64,000 nt of DNA, taken from Hoeflea ulvae (lineage in GTDB: Bacteria > Pseudomonadota > Alphaproteobacteria > Rhizobiales > Rhizobiaceae). This document shows positions 18,357-27,141 of the stretch, piece after piece (positions within the stretch are counted from its first letter, which is position 1; each line of letters opens with the position of its first letter). The notes beneath the pieces were generated by a model. That model was not told where the DNA came from and ran no database searches. It saw only the letters and a program-made list of their open reading frames with translations. The translations under genes and the position numbers were made by a program. The DNA lies in contig NZ_JAOVZQ010000001.1 in assembly GCF_026619435.1 (NCBI RefSeq), positions 2,983,501 through 3,047,500 of the forward strand, read 5' to 3'.

Positions 18357-20675
18357 TCAGACACCACCCAGCAGCGCCAGCAGGGTCTTGCGGTAGAGCA
18401 TGAATTCCGGTGATGTCTGCGCCACCGAGCGGGTTTCCGGCCGGCGCGACGCCCGCGCCACGCCGCGCCGTCCCGACATCTTGCGCTCGGCCCAATCCTT
18501 GATATAGGCCACGTCCTTGCCGGTCAGGAACTTGTTGGCGGAAATCACGCCCGAGCCGAGCAGCGACAGCAGGTCGGTGGCGTCATCATTTGACAGCACG
18601 ATGCGCGCCCCTTCCGGCCCGAGAAAATGCGCCAGATACAGCCGGCCTGCCGTGATCGAATGGCCACCGGCTTCCAGATAGGCCTTGTTTTCCCTTGCCA
18701 GGTTGGCAACCATTTCCCGCGACAGGGTCGGATCGAACCGCAGCGCCAGCTGCTTGTCCCGCGGAAGCGAGCTGGCCAGATCCGGCCGGTAGGTCCGCAT
18801 CATCCGCAGCCAGGTCGAATCGATGAACTGGCCCAGCCCCGTTGCCGAAGACAGCGGGTTCTTGGCCGTCGCGTTGCCGCCGCTTTCCACCTGCACGATC
18901 CTGTCGACCAATTGTCCGACGGCGCCCGGATCCGAAGCGGCACTTGCCGTCTCGGCCTCCAGCGGATTGACGGCCGTGCCGCCCCGGTAGAATTCGAAAT
19001 GCAGATGCGGGCCGGTCGACCGTCCGGTGGTGCCGACATAGCCGATCGTCGCTCCCGCCTTGACCGCCTGGCCCGCAGCCACCCCCTCTGCGAAGCGGCT
19101 GAGATGGGCGTAGCGGGTCTCGGTGCCGCCCGGGTGGGACAGCTTGACCATGTTGCCATAGCCGCCGGCGTCGCCGGCATAGGCCAGAGTGCCGTCATAG
19201 GCGGCACGCACCGGCGTGCCACTCGGCGCGGCCCAGTCCACGCCCTTGTGCATCAGCACCTTTTTCAGGATCGGATGCCGGCGCGGTCCGAAACGCGAGG
19301 TCATAACCCCGCCAGAAACAGGCGTCACCATGCCATTGCTGACCGAAATCGTGCCGGTTTGGTCATGCTCGTCAAAACAGTTGAAATCATTGGCATCGGC
19401 TGGCTTGAAGATGAAGCACCTGATCGGATTCTCGGCCCTGTCCAACGCAACATACAACACCTTGCCGGCGCTTTCTCCGCCCTGGCGCGCCGTATCGGCG
19501 AATACAAGTGTCAACATGTCCTCCGGCGAGGCGAAATCGCTCAGGTCGTGCTTGCGCGACAGATACATGATCACTTCGCCGACAATGCTGCTCGGAACCC
19601 CGCTTCGCAGTCCGGTTGAAAACACCGCATCCAGCAGCCGGACCCGGACCTGAGCCGTCTGCGGCTCATCCTCGATCCGTTCGAACAGATTTCGCTCGAC
19701 CCAGGGATCGACCGCCGACTTGAAACTGCCATCGGTGGTGACCGCCAATGCGCCGAGAAACCGCTCCGGCAGATAGACCGCAATCTGCACCAGCTTGCGG
19801 TCGTCGGCGCGGCCGCCGCTGCGAAGCTGCCGCATGGCGACAATCGAGCCGGCCTGCAGTTCCTCCATGTCGAGCGCCGTCCTGAAGGCGTCGCTGACCC
19901 GGGTCGAATCAAGCAGGTTGATGTTGTTGTCGGTGAGGAAGGCCTTTGGTGTCGAGGGAGCAACCACATGCACGAAAACATCCTCGGTCGGCTCATAGCG
20001 ATCAGCTTCCCGTATCAGCCTCACGGCGGTGGTGTTGTTCTGGATTTCGGTCTGCTCGAATTCGGCATCGGCGCCGGATATCCCGGCGTCCTGGATGTCG
20101 CCCCAGCCTCCCGTTTCATCTCCGGCCACGGCCCCTTCTTCGCCGATCCCTGTTGCATCCGGGGCATTGTCTGCGTCGATCTCGGCGTCGGCAGGCTTCG
20201 CGTCCGCCGCGGGCTCCAGCGCGGCCTGGTCGCGTTGCGACTGGAAGAACGCGAAATCCTGCTGGGTCGAGGGCACACTCAGCGTCAGCCGCTTGCCCGA
20301 CTCCATGATCCGCACCGAAACCAGGTGCAGCGGACCGGACACCCCTTGCGCCGCCAGTGGTGCAGGCACGCGCAGTTCCTTGACCGCGCTGCGGGCATGG
20401 GCGCCCAGATCGATGCGGATCGGATCGCCGGGCAGATCGATGATGGTCGGAACATAGACAGGAACAATCGCCTCGGCGACCTCGGTCGCTGTCATCTCCT
20501 CGTCGCCGGAGCCACTGTCATCGGGACGGTCAAGCCAGTAGCCGATACCCAGCACCGCAAAGACAAGTATACACAATACAAATCCAGCAAGAACACGCAG
20601 CCGTAGCGCCCGCCGGCGCCGCTTGAGCTTGGCGGTCTCCTTGTGCAGCCGGAAACTGGTGTCCAATTCATGCAT
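18357..20675 (-). CDS. Membrane-anchored M23 peptidase fused to a lytic-transglycosylase-like domain
   Basis: This 772-residue envelope protein has a cytoplasmic basic start, one transmembrane segment (about 28-48), an acidic linker and a large uncharacterised region up to about 440. An M23/LytM domain follows at about 456-575, with zinc ligands His476 and Asp480 (MHKGVDW) and HLH at 557-559. After it comes a soluble-lytic-transglycosylase-like domain (about 590-720) with VESGG, where Glu597 is the likely catalytic acid, and ATGLGQFIDSTW. M23 enzymes cut cross-link peptides and transglycosylases cut glycan strands, so both peptidoglycan bonds could be attacked by one protein. It lies 86 bp from the caspase-like gene on the same strand. 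Confidence 0.85.
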   Translation of the reverse strand: MHELDTSFRLHKETAKLKRRRRALRLRVLAGFVLCILVFAVLGIGYWLDRPDDSGSGDEEMTATEVAEAIVPVYVPTIIDLPGDPIRIDLGAHARSAVKELRVPAPLAAQGVSGPLHLVSVRIMESGKRLTLSVPSTQQDFAFFQSQRDQAALEPAADAKPADAEIDADNAPDATGIGEEGAVAGDETGGWGDIQDAGISGADAEFEQTEIQNNTTAVRLIREADRYEPTEDVFVHVVAPSTPKAFLTDNNINLLDSTRVSDAFRTALDMEELQAGSIVAMRQLRSGGRADDRKLVQIAVYLPERFLGALAVTTDGSFKSAVDPWVERNLFERIEDEPQTAQVRVRLLDAVFSTGLRSGVPSSIVGEVIMYLSRKHDLSDFASPEDMLTLVFADTARQGGESAGKVLYVALDRAENPIRCFIFKPADANDFNCFDEHDQTGTISVSNGMVTPVSGGVMTSRFGPRRHPILKKVLMHKGVDWAAPSGTPVRAAYDGTLAYAGDAGGYGNMVKLSHPGGTETRYAHLSRFAEGVAAGQAVKAGATIGYVGTTGRSTGPHLHFEFYRGGTAVNPLEAETASAASDPGAVGQLVDRIVQVESGGNATAKNPLSSATGLGQFIDSTWLRMMRTYRPDLASSLPRDKQLALRFDPTLSREMVANLARENKAYLEAGGHSITAGRLYLAHFLGPEGARIVLSNDDATDLLSLLGSGVISANKFLTGKDVAYIKDWAERKMSGRRGVARASRRPETRSVAQTSPEFMLYRKTLLALLGGV

Positions 20676-20761
20676 TGGTCAAGACTTTGGCACACTCCGG
20701 TCGGACAGACCAACAACAGCTGCGTCCAGAAACCGGGTTGCCGGCAGCGGCGACAGCGAAC

Positions 20762-23188
20762 CTACCTGAAAGCGCCAATCATGCTGCCGCTCTTGAGTTT
20801 CTTCGACTTCGATGCCGGCGCCTTGGCTGCCACGGCCTTCTTGGGCGGGCTCGACCGTTTCGCCACCGGCTTGGAGACTTTGCGAGTCGTTTTCGCCGCC
20901 GGCGCAGTGGCCGTGCTCTTTTTGCTGACTGTGGGCTTCGCCTTCACCGTGGTCTTGCACACGACGGTGGTTTCGGCAGACAGCATGCTGATCAGCGCTT
21001 CACTGGGGTCGGTCTCATCCGGCGTCAATTTCTGTTCGGCATAATAGCGGAGCAGCGCGCGGGCCGATTTCGGGCCCCAATCGCCATCAATGGCGCTGCG
21101 GTAACAGCCCAGCCTTTGAAGCTCGGTCTGGGCCTTCATCGCCAGCGACTTGCGCAACTCCTCGAGATCAACCACCGGCGCCGGTTCAGGCAACGGCGAT
21201 TCCGGCACCATCTCGAGTGCGCCGGGACCGGAGGTCGCAGGGTCGAGCGCCGCCAGTTCGACCACGGCTTCGGCAGCAGGCGAAGCCGGCGTCGGCGCAG
21301 GCGTGGCAGTCGGCGTGAGAACCGGCGCGGCTCCCTCAGGCTGCGCCAATGTGGCCTTTATATCCGGTAGTGGCGCCGCAACCGGCTTGTCCGCTCCGGC
21401 CTGGACTTTTCGCTCCGGGACCGGGTCTGGCGCAATGGCTGCGATGACCGGCGCCGCGCTGAGCTGGCTTGGCGGCGTGAACTCCGGCATCAGCGCTGCG
21501 ACATCCACGGGCGCAAGCTCCGGCGGAACGGTCGAAGGCAAGGGCTCGGGCGCGACGATCATCATTGTCGGTCTCGGCGCGGGTTCGGGGCTGGGCAGCG
21601 CACCATCCGCGGCCGCCGGATCTTCGGCTGTTGCCTCTTCGCGTGGCGCACCGGGCTCCGTCACCGGGTCGTCGGAAATCACGTCAGGGGGCGCAAGCTG
21701 CAGCCGCCCCGTTGGTCGGGCTTCCGGCACCGGAATTTGCGGCGTCGCCACGGCGGGGGCAGGCACCGCCGGCGGCGCCGTGGAGAGCACGATTTCCGGT
21801 GCTGCCAATGCAATCTCGATGTCCGGCTCCGGTGCCGGATCCGGACGCTGCTGCGGCAGCGGAATGGTGAAGTTCAGGCCGTCGCCGGCGGGGTCTGCGA
21901 CAATCTCGGCATCATCACCGGATACACCCGCCGACGCGGCGGGAACAGGCGCGGGCGCGATTGCATCCCCGGCCGGATCGCTGCCTGCTGCGGGCGGCGC
22001 AGGCTGCGGCTGCGCGCCGCCGCCCGAAATCACGAGACCAGGCGTGATCAGGAGGCCCGGCTTGGCGGCCGGCATGTCCAGCAGGGCAATATCCGTCGGA
22101 CCCTGCGGCGCATTCTCCGCCGGCACATCGGGCATGGCACGAACGGTCGTTTCCGCCTCGAGATCGACAGCCGGCGTCAGCGACAATTCGGCATTGACCA
22201 TCTCCGGTATCGGCTCGCTCGCAGCCTCGATGCGCAAGGCCGGAACAACGGTGGCGACCATCTCGGACTGGGGTTCGCCATCGTCAGCCTCTTCGAAATT
22301 GAGGCCGAACCGCTTCTTGAACTTTTCCAGAAGCTCGGGATCGAGTTGCGCCAGCAGTTCGAGATCCTCGTCCGTCAGGGCGTCGCTGTCTTCCTCCAGC
22401 GCATTGAAGTAGAACTGCGACCGCAGCGAGGACTGGTCCCACGGCGTCTGCTTTTGCAGCGTCGTTTCCTCAACCGTGTTGCGCACCCTGATCATCATGT
22501 CGGAAATACTGATGCCTTCCGTAGGCATGTGCTCGGCAAGTGCGAGACTGAACGGGCTGTTGGCGCCGGCACCATCATTGGTGATGTTGCCGGGCTGAGT
22601 GGCAAAGGCCACGAAGGTGCCGCTGCCGGTCTCTATCTGGGCAAGTCCGTCATTGAAGGCATTGTCCCGCGATGCGCGCGGCAGCGGATTGTTGCGGCAG
22701 GCATCAAGCAACAGCAAGGTTTGCCGGTCGCGGCTTTGCAACTGGCCGATCAGGCTGTCGAGCGACAATGTCTCTTCCGAAATCCGTGCCCTGTCCGTCA
22801 GCGTCGCGTCCGTTGGCACCAGATAATTCCGTCCGCCGAGCTGAAATCCGTGACCGGCGAAATAAAACAGGACCGCGCTGGTGTCGGGGGCTTTCGCGAG
22901 CGCTTCCGACACCGCCGCCTCGAAGCCATCGCGGTCCAGATCGGTTTTCTCGATGACATCGAAGCCCAGATCCCGCAGCGTCGACGAAATCAGCGCAGCA
23001 TCGCGTTCGGGATTCTTGAGCGTGGGAATGTGCTGGTAGTTGGAATTGCCGATCACCAGCGCCAGACGGCCTGCGCCGACACTTCCCGCCTGCGCCTGCG
23101 CCGTCAGCGGCATTTGCGTGAACACCAGCGCAACAGCAAGCAGCGTCCGAAAGACGACAACAAGTCCTGATTTGAACCACGCGCTCAT
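20762..23188 (-). CDS. Secreted caspase-like (C14) protein with peptidoglycan-binding-like C-terminus
   Basis: This predicted 808-residue exported protein has a signal peptide (about residues 1-32, ending AQAQA), then a caspase/metacaspase p20-like domain (about 40-260). The catalytic dyad is visible: His in FYFAGHGFQ and Cys in LLLDACRNNP. A long Pro/Ala/Glu-rich, presumably disordered region (about 320-690) follows. The end contains LQRLGCYRSAIDGDWGPKS, which matches the peptidoglycan-binding domain 1 pattern, and a basic Lys/Ala tail. The start at the ATG at 23188 is supported by a GAGGT box 9-10 nt upstream and by the signal peptide. It sits between the M23-transglycosylase gene and the T6SS locus; its substrate is unknown. 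Confidence 0.85.
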   Translation of the reverse strand: MSAWFKSGLVVVFRTLLAVALVFTQMPLTAQAQAGSVGAGRLALVIGNSNYQHIPTLKNPERDAALISSTLRDLGFDVIEKTDLDRDGFEAAVSEALAKAPDTSAVLFYFAGHGFQLGGRNYLVPTDATLTDRARISEETLSLDSLIGQLQSRDRQTLLLLDACRNNPLPRASRDNAFNDGLAQIETGSGTFVAFATQPGNITNDGAGANSPFSLALAEHMPTEGISISDMMIRVRNTVEETTLQKQTPWDQSSLRSQFYFNALEEDSDALTDEDLELLAQLDPELLEKFKKRFGLNFEEADDGEPQSEMVATVVPALRIEAASEPIPEMVNAELSLTPAVDLEAETTVRAMPDVPAENAPQGPTDIALLDMPAAKPGLLITPGLVISGGGAQPQPAPPAAGSDPAGDAIAPAPVPAASAGVSGDDAEIVADPAGDGLNFTIPLPQQRPDPAPEPDIEIALAAPEIVLSTAPPAVPAPAVATPQIPVPEARPTGRLQLAPPDVISDDPVTEPGAPREEATAEDPAAADGALPSPEPAPRPTMMIVAPEPLPSTVPPELAPVDVAALMPEFTPPSQLSAAPVIAAIAPDPVPERKVQAGADKPVAAPLPDIKATLAQPEGAAPVLTPTATPAPTPASPAAEAVVELAALDPATSGPGALEMVPESPLPEPAPVVDLEELRKSLAMKAQTELQRLGCYRSAIDGDWGPKSARALLRYYAEQKLTPDETDPSEALISMLSAETTVVCKTTVKAKPTVSKKSTATAPAAKTTRKVSKPVAKRSSPPKKAVAAKAPASKSKKLKSGSMIGAFR

Positions 23189-23299
23189 TCGAAACAGTAC
23201 CTCTGGCTGTCGCAGACCATTACAGTCCCGATCCTGGAGGGTTTCCGGCTCCGGTCGTCCACGATCGCAGACATTGGCCGACATGCAGTCCCGGGCCCA

Positions 23300-23479
23300 T
23301 TACGGACAGGCGGAGATGAATACTTTTCCGGCTGCATCCCTGAAGAAACAGTTGCCCGGCTGCGAACTCACCTTGCCAACCAAGTCAGGTTTAGTTGCCT
23401 TGGGGACCTCGGGCGCACTTGTCGTGCTACATCCGGCCATTGATACGCAGGCCAACGCGACAAAGACAACAACTCTCAT
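23300..23479 (-). CDS. Small lipoprotein, 59 residues
   Basis: A short gene with a GGGAG ribosome binding site 6 nt before its ATG at 23479. The protein starts MRVVVFVALACVSMAGC: a signal peptide followed by a lipobox-like MAGC with Cys17 as the lipidation site. Serine at +2 predicts outer-membrane sorting. The mature part is about 43 residues, with the end CFFRDAAGKVFISACP carrying two cysteines that could pair. From memory, similar tiny lipoproteins with a CxFRDxxGKxF..C end occur in alphaproteobacteria, without known function. It is too short to be the missing TssJ. It lies about 110 bp upstream of the caspase-like gene on the same strand. Confidence 0.65.
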   Translation of the reverse strand: MRVVVFVALACVSMAGCSTTSAPEVPKATKPDLVGKVSSQPGNCFFRDAAGKVFISACP

Positions 23480-23579
23480 CTACCGGCTCCCTATCATCAT
23501 CTCTGTTATTAGAGACGACACAGGGAAAGCAATCAAGTCTTATCTAGAGGCCAAGAATGCAGAGACTGTTTTCTTAAGC

Positions 23580-23969
23580 TTAGCGAAACGAACCGATGAC
23601 CGGCGGCAGTGCCGACGGGATCCGTCGATCGGCGGCGGCAAGATTGCGCGCATTCTGCCGGCTCGCTGCCACCTGGCTCGGAGTTTTCAGAGTTCTGAGC
23701 GATGGAGCGACCACAACCGGCTGCTCTGTCGTTGTCCGCGTGGTAACCTCGGGCTTGGGCGTGGGAACCGGTGCGCGGCCAAAAAGAATGGAAAACATCG
23801 GAAATCCGCTTTTGACGGAATCATCAGCCGCTTTTCCGGATATACTGGAAACGACCTCCATCGACACGCCGGGGACAGAATCCGCCGCAGTCGAGTCGGC
23901 CAGAACCGGAGAAGTGACAGATGCTGCAAGCACCAGACCGACAGCAAGTGTCTTTGCGCAGGATGTCAT
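23580..23969 (-). CDS. Small exported protein, Pro/Thr-rich, unknown function
   Basis: This 129-residue protein has a clear Sec signal peptide (MTSCAKTLAVGLVLAASVTSP, ending VLA before DST). A mature part without recognised domains follows, with a Pro/Thr-rich middle (APVPTPKPEVTTRTTTEQP) and a basic end. A strong AAGGAAAAGGAAA ribosome binding region precedes the ATG. It is upstream of the 59-residue lipoprotein on the same strand and diverges from the DUF1036 gene. I do not recognise a family. Confidence 0.65.
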   Translation of the reverse strand: MTSCAKTLAVGLVLAASVTSPVLADSTAADSVPGVSMEVVSSISGKAADDSVKSGFPMFSILFGRAPVPTPKPEVTTRTTTEQPVVVAPSLRTLKTPSQVAASRQNARNLAAADRRIPSALPPVIGSFR

Positions 23970-24173
23970 CGCAATTTCCTTTTCCTTATTTGTCCAATCA
24001 TCTCATGACAACTGGTGGTTTTCAATGCAACTCATTTTTGATGAACAACCAATAATATCAGTTGAACACTACAGCATAATTTTCGGACTGGTGTACAGAT
24101 GGTTAAGTCGGGATGCACAAATCAGATGAATTCGGCATCGGGATTGAGCGACACGAGGGATGCCTTGCAAGGA

Positions 24174-24578
24174 ATGCTGAAACTCTACGCCGCGTTGCTT
24201 GTTCTGTTGCTTGCCGCAACCCACCCGTCCCGGGCCGAACTCGTTGTGTGCAATCAATCACTTGACGTTCTCAACGTGTCGCTTGGCTATGAGGAAACCG
24301 GTGAATTCCAGACCGAGGGATGGTGGAGCATTGGCGCCAACCGCTGCTCCGAGATCATTCGCCAGCCGCTGCAAAACCGCTATTATTACCTCTATGCAGA
24401 AGACGTTTTTGCCCAGCCGGTTCTGGCAGGCGACGTGTCTGCCTGTGTGGATGTGGCCAAGTTTTTCATCCGGGGCACCGAGGAATGCTGGGTCCGCGGT
24501 CACCGCAATGCCAATTTTCTGGAAGTCGACACCCAGTCGCAAGAGCGCTGGACTGTCTTCCTGAAGGGCTCAGAATAG
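24174..24578 (+). CDS. DUF1036-family secreted protein
   Basis: This protein is about 134 residues from the ATG at 24174. It has a signal peptide (MLKLYAALLVLLLAATHPSRA) and a mature domain beginning ELVVCNQS, typical of DUF1036: VCN motif, GWWSIGANRC, CSEII, YYYLYAED and four further cysteines likely to form disulfides. The frame also offers ATGs at 24099 and 24126. I prefer 24174 because it puts the signal peptide first, but the AAGGA box directly abuts it, so the true start is uncertain. The family is periplasmic and has no established function. It is the only plus-strand gene in this part, convergent with the end of the T6SS locus. Confidence 0.75.
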   Translation: MLKLYAALLVLLLAATHPSRAELVVCNQSLDVLNVSLGYEETGEFQTEGWWSIGANRCSEIIRQPLQNRYYYLYAEDVFAQPVLAGDVSACVDVAKFFIRGTEECWVRGHRNANFLEVDTQSQERWTVFLKGSE

Positions 24579-24668
24579 GGTTGCGGCCGGCCCGCGAATC
24601 AGGACTTTCCCACCAAGGACGGGCCGTCTGGGACAAGTGGCCTTCGCCCTGCCCCTTTATCAAAGTTC

Positions 24669-26126
24669 CTATGTTCCTCCCAGCAGGAAGAAGGAAAATG
24701 CGTATTCGAGCTCGATATCGTCGCTGCGGATGGATTCCAGCAGCTTCGGCATGAAGGTGGCGACCGTTGTCGGTTGGGCCAGCGCCGCGCCGCGGATCGG
24801 CTGCTCCGAGGTCAGTGCAATCACCACCTGCGGCAATGGATCCCGGCTCGCCAGCTCCACCAGCTTGATGTTGAAGCTCCCGGCGTCGCCATCCCGCTTG
24901 AGGAATTGATCGATCTGGTAGACGAAGCCGTCATTGTCGATCAGGTAGAGCACCGTGTTCGGCTTGGTCAAGCCCGAAAGCTTGCCCTGCAGCGAGTCCC
25001 CGCTCTTGAGCTGGTCGCTGTTAAGCTCCATCCGAACCGTCGGCAGGTCATCGACGGCCAGGCCGGCGAGGAACCGGGTGATGCCGCATTGCCGCTCCAC
25101 GATCGGGCGAACCTCGATGCCCGGCTCAAATCCGAAAGCGCCGGTGAAATCACGCTCCAGAGCGGCAAATTCGGCATTGTTGTTGCCGATGCCCTCGATC
25201 CGGATTTCTTCGGCGCCGGCGGCTGTTCCGCGCGCGAAAAAGCAGTCACCACCATCATATTCCCGCACCCAGGCAAGCCGCGCACCAATCTCTCCGAGCT
25301 CGCCACGAAGGGTTTCACTGTCGGAGCCCGGTTCCGGTGCCTCCACGTCCGGCGGCGGCGTCAGCTTGCGTGGACGCACCGGGGGCTCCGGCGGGGTCAG
25401 CAGCGCAACATCGTCATCGCCAGCAGAACCACCCTCACTCGCGTCGTCCCTTTCCACCGTCGGCGTCAGGCCCGAGGACCTCCCTGTATCGGCATCCGGC
25501 CCGCCATTCTGGTTCACATACCAGTAGCCTCCACCAAGGCCTCCGGCCAACACCAACAACGCTGCAATCAGCATCCCGGCCTTGCCGGATCGCCTGGCCG
25601 GAGGCGGATGCCGGGTTGCGGGCGGCACCGTATCGCCGCGCGCCTTGCTCCGAGCCGCAATTGCAGGCGGCGTCAGCGGCAATGGGTCGTGATCGGCCGC
25701 AGCAGGCTCCATCGGCAACGGCTCGGCCTCAATCTTTGCCGCCCCACCCTCCGGGGCCATCAATGGTTTGAGAAGTTCATCAAGGTCGTCCGGGCCCGGA
25801 CTGTCCGGGATGTTCGCGACGTCGCCATCAGGCCCCGGCGCAGCTTCACTGCCGGCCGGAGCGGCTCCGATCGCAGCCTCCGCTCCCGTGTCAGGAGTGC
25901 CGGGCGCAAGTTCGTGATCAGTAAGCCCGGCCTTACCTTGTGGCCCCGACTCCGCGGCCAGGTCCTCCGGTCCGGGCATGCCGGTTTCCGGCAAGTCATC
26001 ACCGGGCGTCGGCAAGGGGTCGGTCACCAGGCCGTGCTCCTCGATCGGCGCGGCATTGGGAGCTGGCGCCGCGGCTCCGGGCTGTTCACTCACCCGCACA
26101 GCCGGCTGATCCGGGACATCCGCCAC
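24669..26126 (-). CDS. PpkA-like C-terminal part: transmembrane segment and periplasmic domain
   Basis: This 485-codon frame begins at a GTG at 26126 with no ribosome binding site and overlaps the kinase gene by 37 bp. Residues 1-180 are acidic, Pro/Ala-rich and unstructured-looking. One transmembrane segment lies at about 183-204 (MLIAALLVLAGGLGGGYWYV). The periplasmic C-terminus (about 370-485) contains LKSGDSLQGKLSGL and TVLYLIDNDGFVYQIDQF, reminiscent of DUF4384-type sensor domains. This is the usual second half of T6SS PpkA kinases. Adding one base to the G5 tract at 26133-26137 would fuse it to the kinase as one 818-residue protein; see findings. Confidence 0.75.
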   Translation of the reverse strand: MADVPDQPAVRVSEQPGAAAPAPNAAPIEEHGLVTDPLPTPGDDLPETGMPGPEDLAAESGPQGKAGLTDHELAPGTPDTGAEAAIGAAPAGSEAAPGPDGDVANIPDSPGPDDLDELLKPLMAPEGGAAKIEAEPLPMEPAAADHDPLPLTPPAIAARSKARGDTVPPATRHPPPARRSGKAGMLIAALLVLAGGLGGGYWYVNQNGGPDADTGRSSGLTPTVERDDASEGGSAGDDDVALLTPPEPPVRPRKLTPPPDVEAPEPGSDSETLRGELGEIGARLAWVREYDGGDCFFARGTAAGAEEIRIEGIGNNNAEFAALERDFTGAFGFEPGIEVRPIVERQCGITRFLAGLAVDDLPTVRMELNSDQLKSGDSLQGKLSGLTKPNTVLYLIDNDGFVYQIDQFLKRDGDAGSFNIKLVELASRDPLPQVVIALTSEQPIRGAALAQPTTVATFMPKLLESIRSDDIELEYAFSFFLLGGT

Positions 26127-27124
26127 GCCATCGGGGGTGTTGCAGTGTCGAGATCCTGCTCCAGGAAGGGACTTGCAGCAGTGACCGGCATTGCCGCGGG
26201 CTTGTCCATCCCGGCGTCCTTGCGATATGGCTTGGGCGGTGCGGTCGGAATCGGCCGGGGTGGCGACGAGCGCTCCCGCCGCTGGATGAACCAGTCGGCA
26301 ATATCGGCCATGGTCACGGTCCGGTCGGCCGGATTGGGCTGCAGCATCAGCTCGATGATGGGCCGCATCGTCGCGTCGATATCGGAAATGTCGGGAACGC
26401 TGCGGCGTTTTTCGATGATTTCGACCTGGGTTCCGTTCATGTCGATCGGCGTGCCGCGCAGCGCATTGACCATCAGCAGGCCGAAACTGTAGATGTCAGT
26501 GGCTTCCGAGATGTTGCTGTTGAACAGCCCCAGTTGCTCCGGCGACACGAAATTGTACTTGCCTGCAAATTTGCCGTCGAGCAGCGTCGCGCTCTTGCTG
26601 GTTCGCGCAATGCCGAAATCGATGATCTTGGCATTGGCGACTGCACCGCCGGCAAGGATGACATTGTCGGATGAAATGTCGCGGTGAATGACGCCAAGTT
26701 CGTGCGCGGCATCAAGCCCGGATGCCAGCCGTCCGAACAGGTTCTTGGCTTCCTCGAGCGCCAGCGGACCTTCTTCCAGCCGTTCGGCCAGCGAGGGCCC
26801 GTTGATGAATTCCATCACCAGATAGGGCCTTCCGATCGCCGGATCGGTGCCGAACGCCATGTAGCGGACGATCGCCGGATGATTGAAATCGCGCAGGATC
26901 CGGGCTTCCTTGTTGAACAACCCGACAATCGTTTCGTCCTTGGCCAGTTCCGACAGCACGATCTTGATGGCGATGGGATGGCCGCTCATGATCTCGTGAC
27001 CGCGAAACACCTCCCCCATTCCGCCGGACGCGATCTTTTCATCGATCTCGAACAACCCGTTCAACTGGGTGCCCGGCCCGAGACCGACGATCGACTTGAT
27101 AAGGGTTTTTTCCTGGTCACTCAT
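26090..27124 (-). CDS. ppkA: T6SS-associated Ser/Thr protein kinase PpkA (kinase domain)
   Basis: The 344-residue product is a Hanks-type kinase. The glycine loop is IASGGMGEVFRG (31-42), the ATP lysine Lys54, the catalytic loop HRDISSDN (147-154, Asp149) and DFG at 169-171. The catalytic loop has Ser where most kinases have Lys two residues after Asp149, a variation also seen in other T6SS kinases. In Agrobacterium and Pseudomonas, PpkA activates T6SS by phosphorylating TssL or Fha. Here pppA, tagF, tssL and fha are all in the same locus. The frame ends with out-of-character sequence (MAWRMSRISRLCG) after a C5 run. An AAAGGAG box lies 11 nt before the ATG. Confidence 0.9.
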   Translation of the reverse strand: MSDQEKTLIKSIVGLGPGTQLNGLFEIDEKIASGGMGEVFRGHEIMSGHPIAIKIVLSELAKDETIVGLFNKEARILRDFNHPAIVRYMAFGTDPAIGRPYLVMEFINGPSLAERLEEGPLALEEAKNLFGRLASGLDAAHELGVIHRDISSDNVILAGGAVANAKIIDFGIARTSKSATLLDGKFAGKYNFVSPEQLGLFNSNISEATDIYSFGLLMVNALRGTPIDMNGTQVEIIEKRRSVPDISDIDATMRPIIELMLQPNPADRTVTMADIADWFIQRRERSSPPRPIPTAPPKPYRKDAGMDKPAAMPVTAASPFLEQDLDTATPPMAWRMSRISRLCG

Positions 27125-27141
27125 AGACCCAAATTCTCCTT

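Noticed and set aside
23300-23479. The 59-residue lipoprotein as the missing TssJ
   Set aside because: TssJ is about 150-180 residues with a transthyretin-like fold; this mature part is only about 43 residues.
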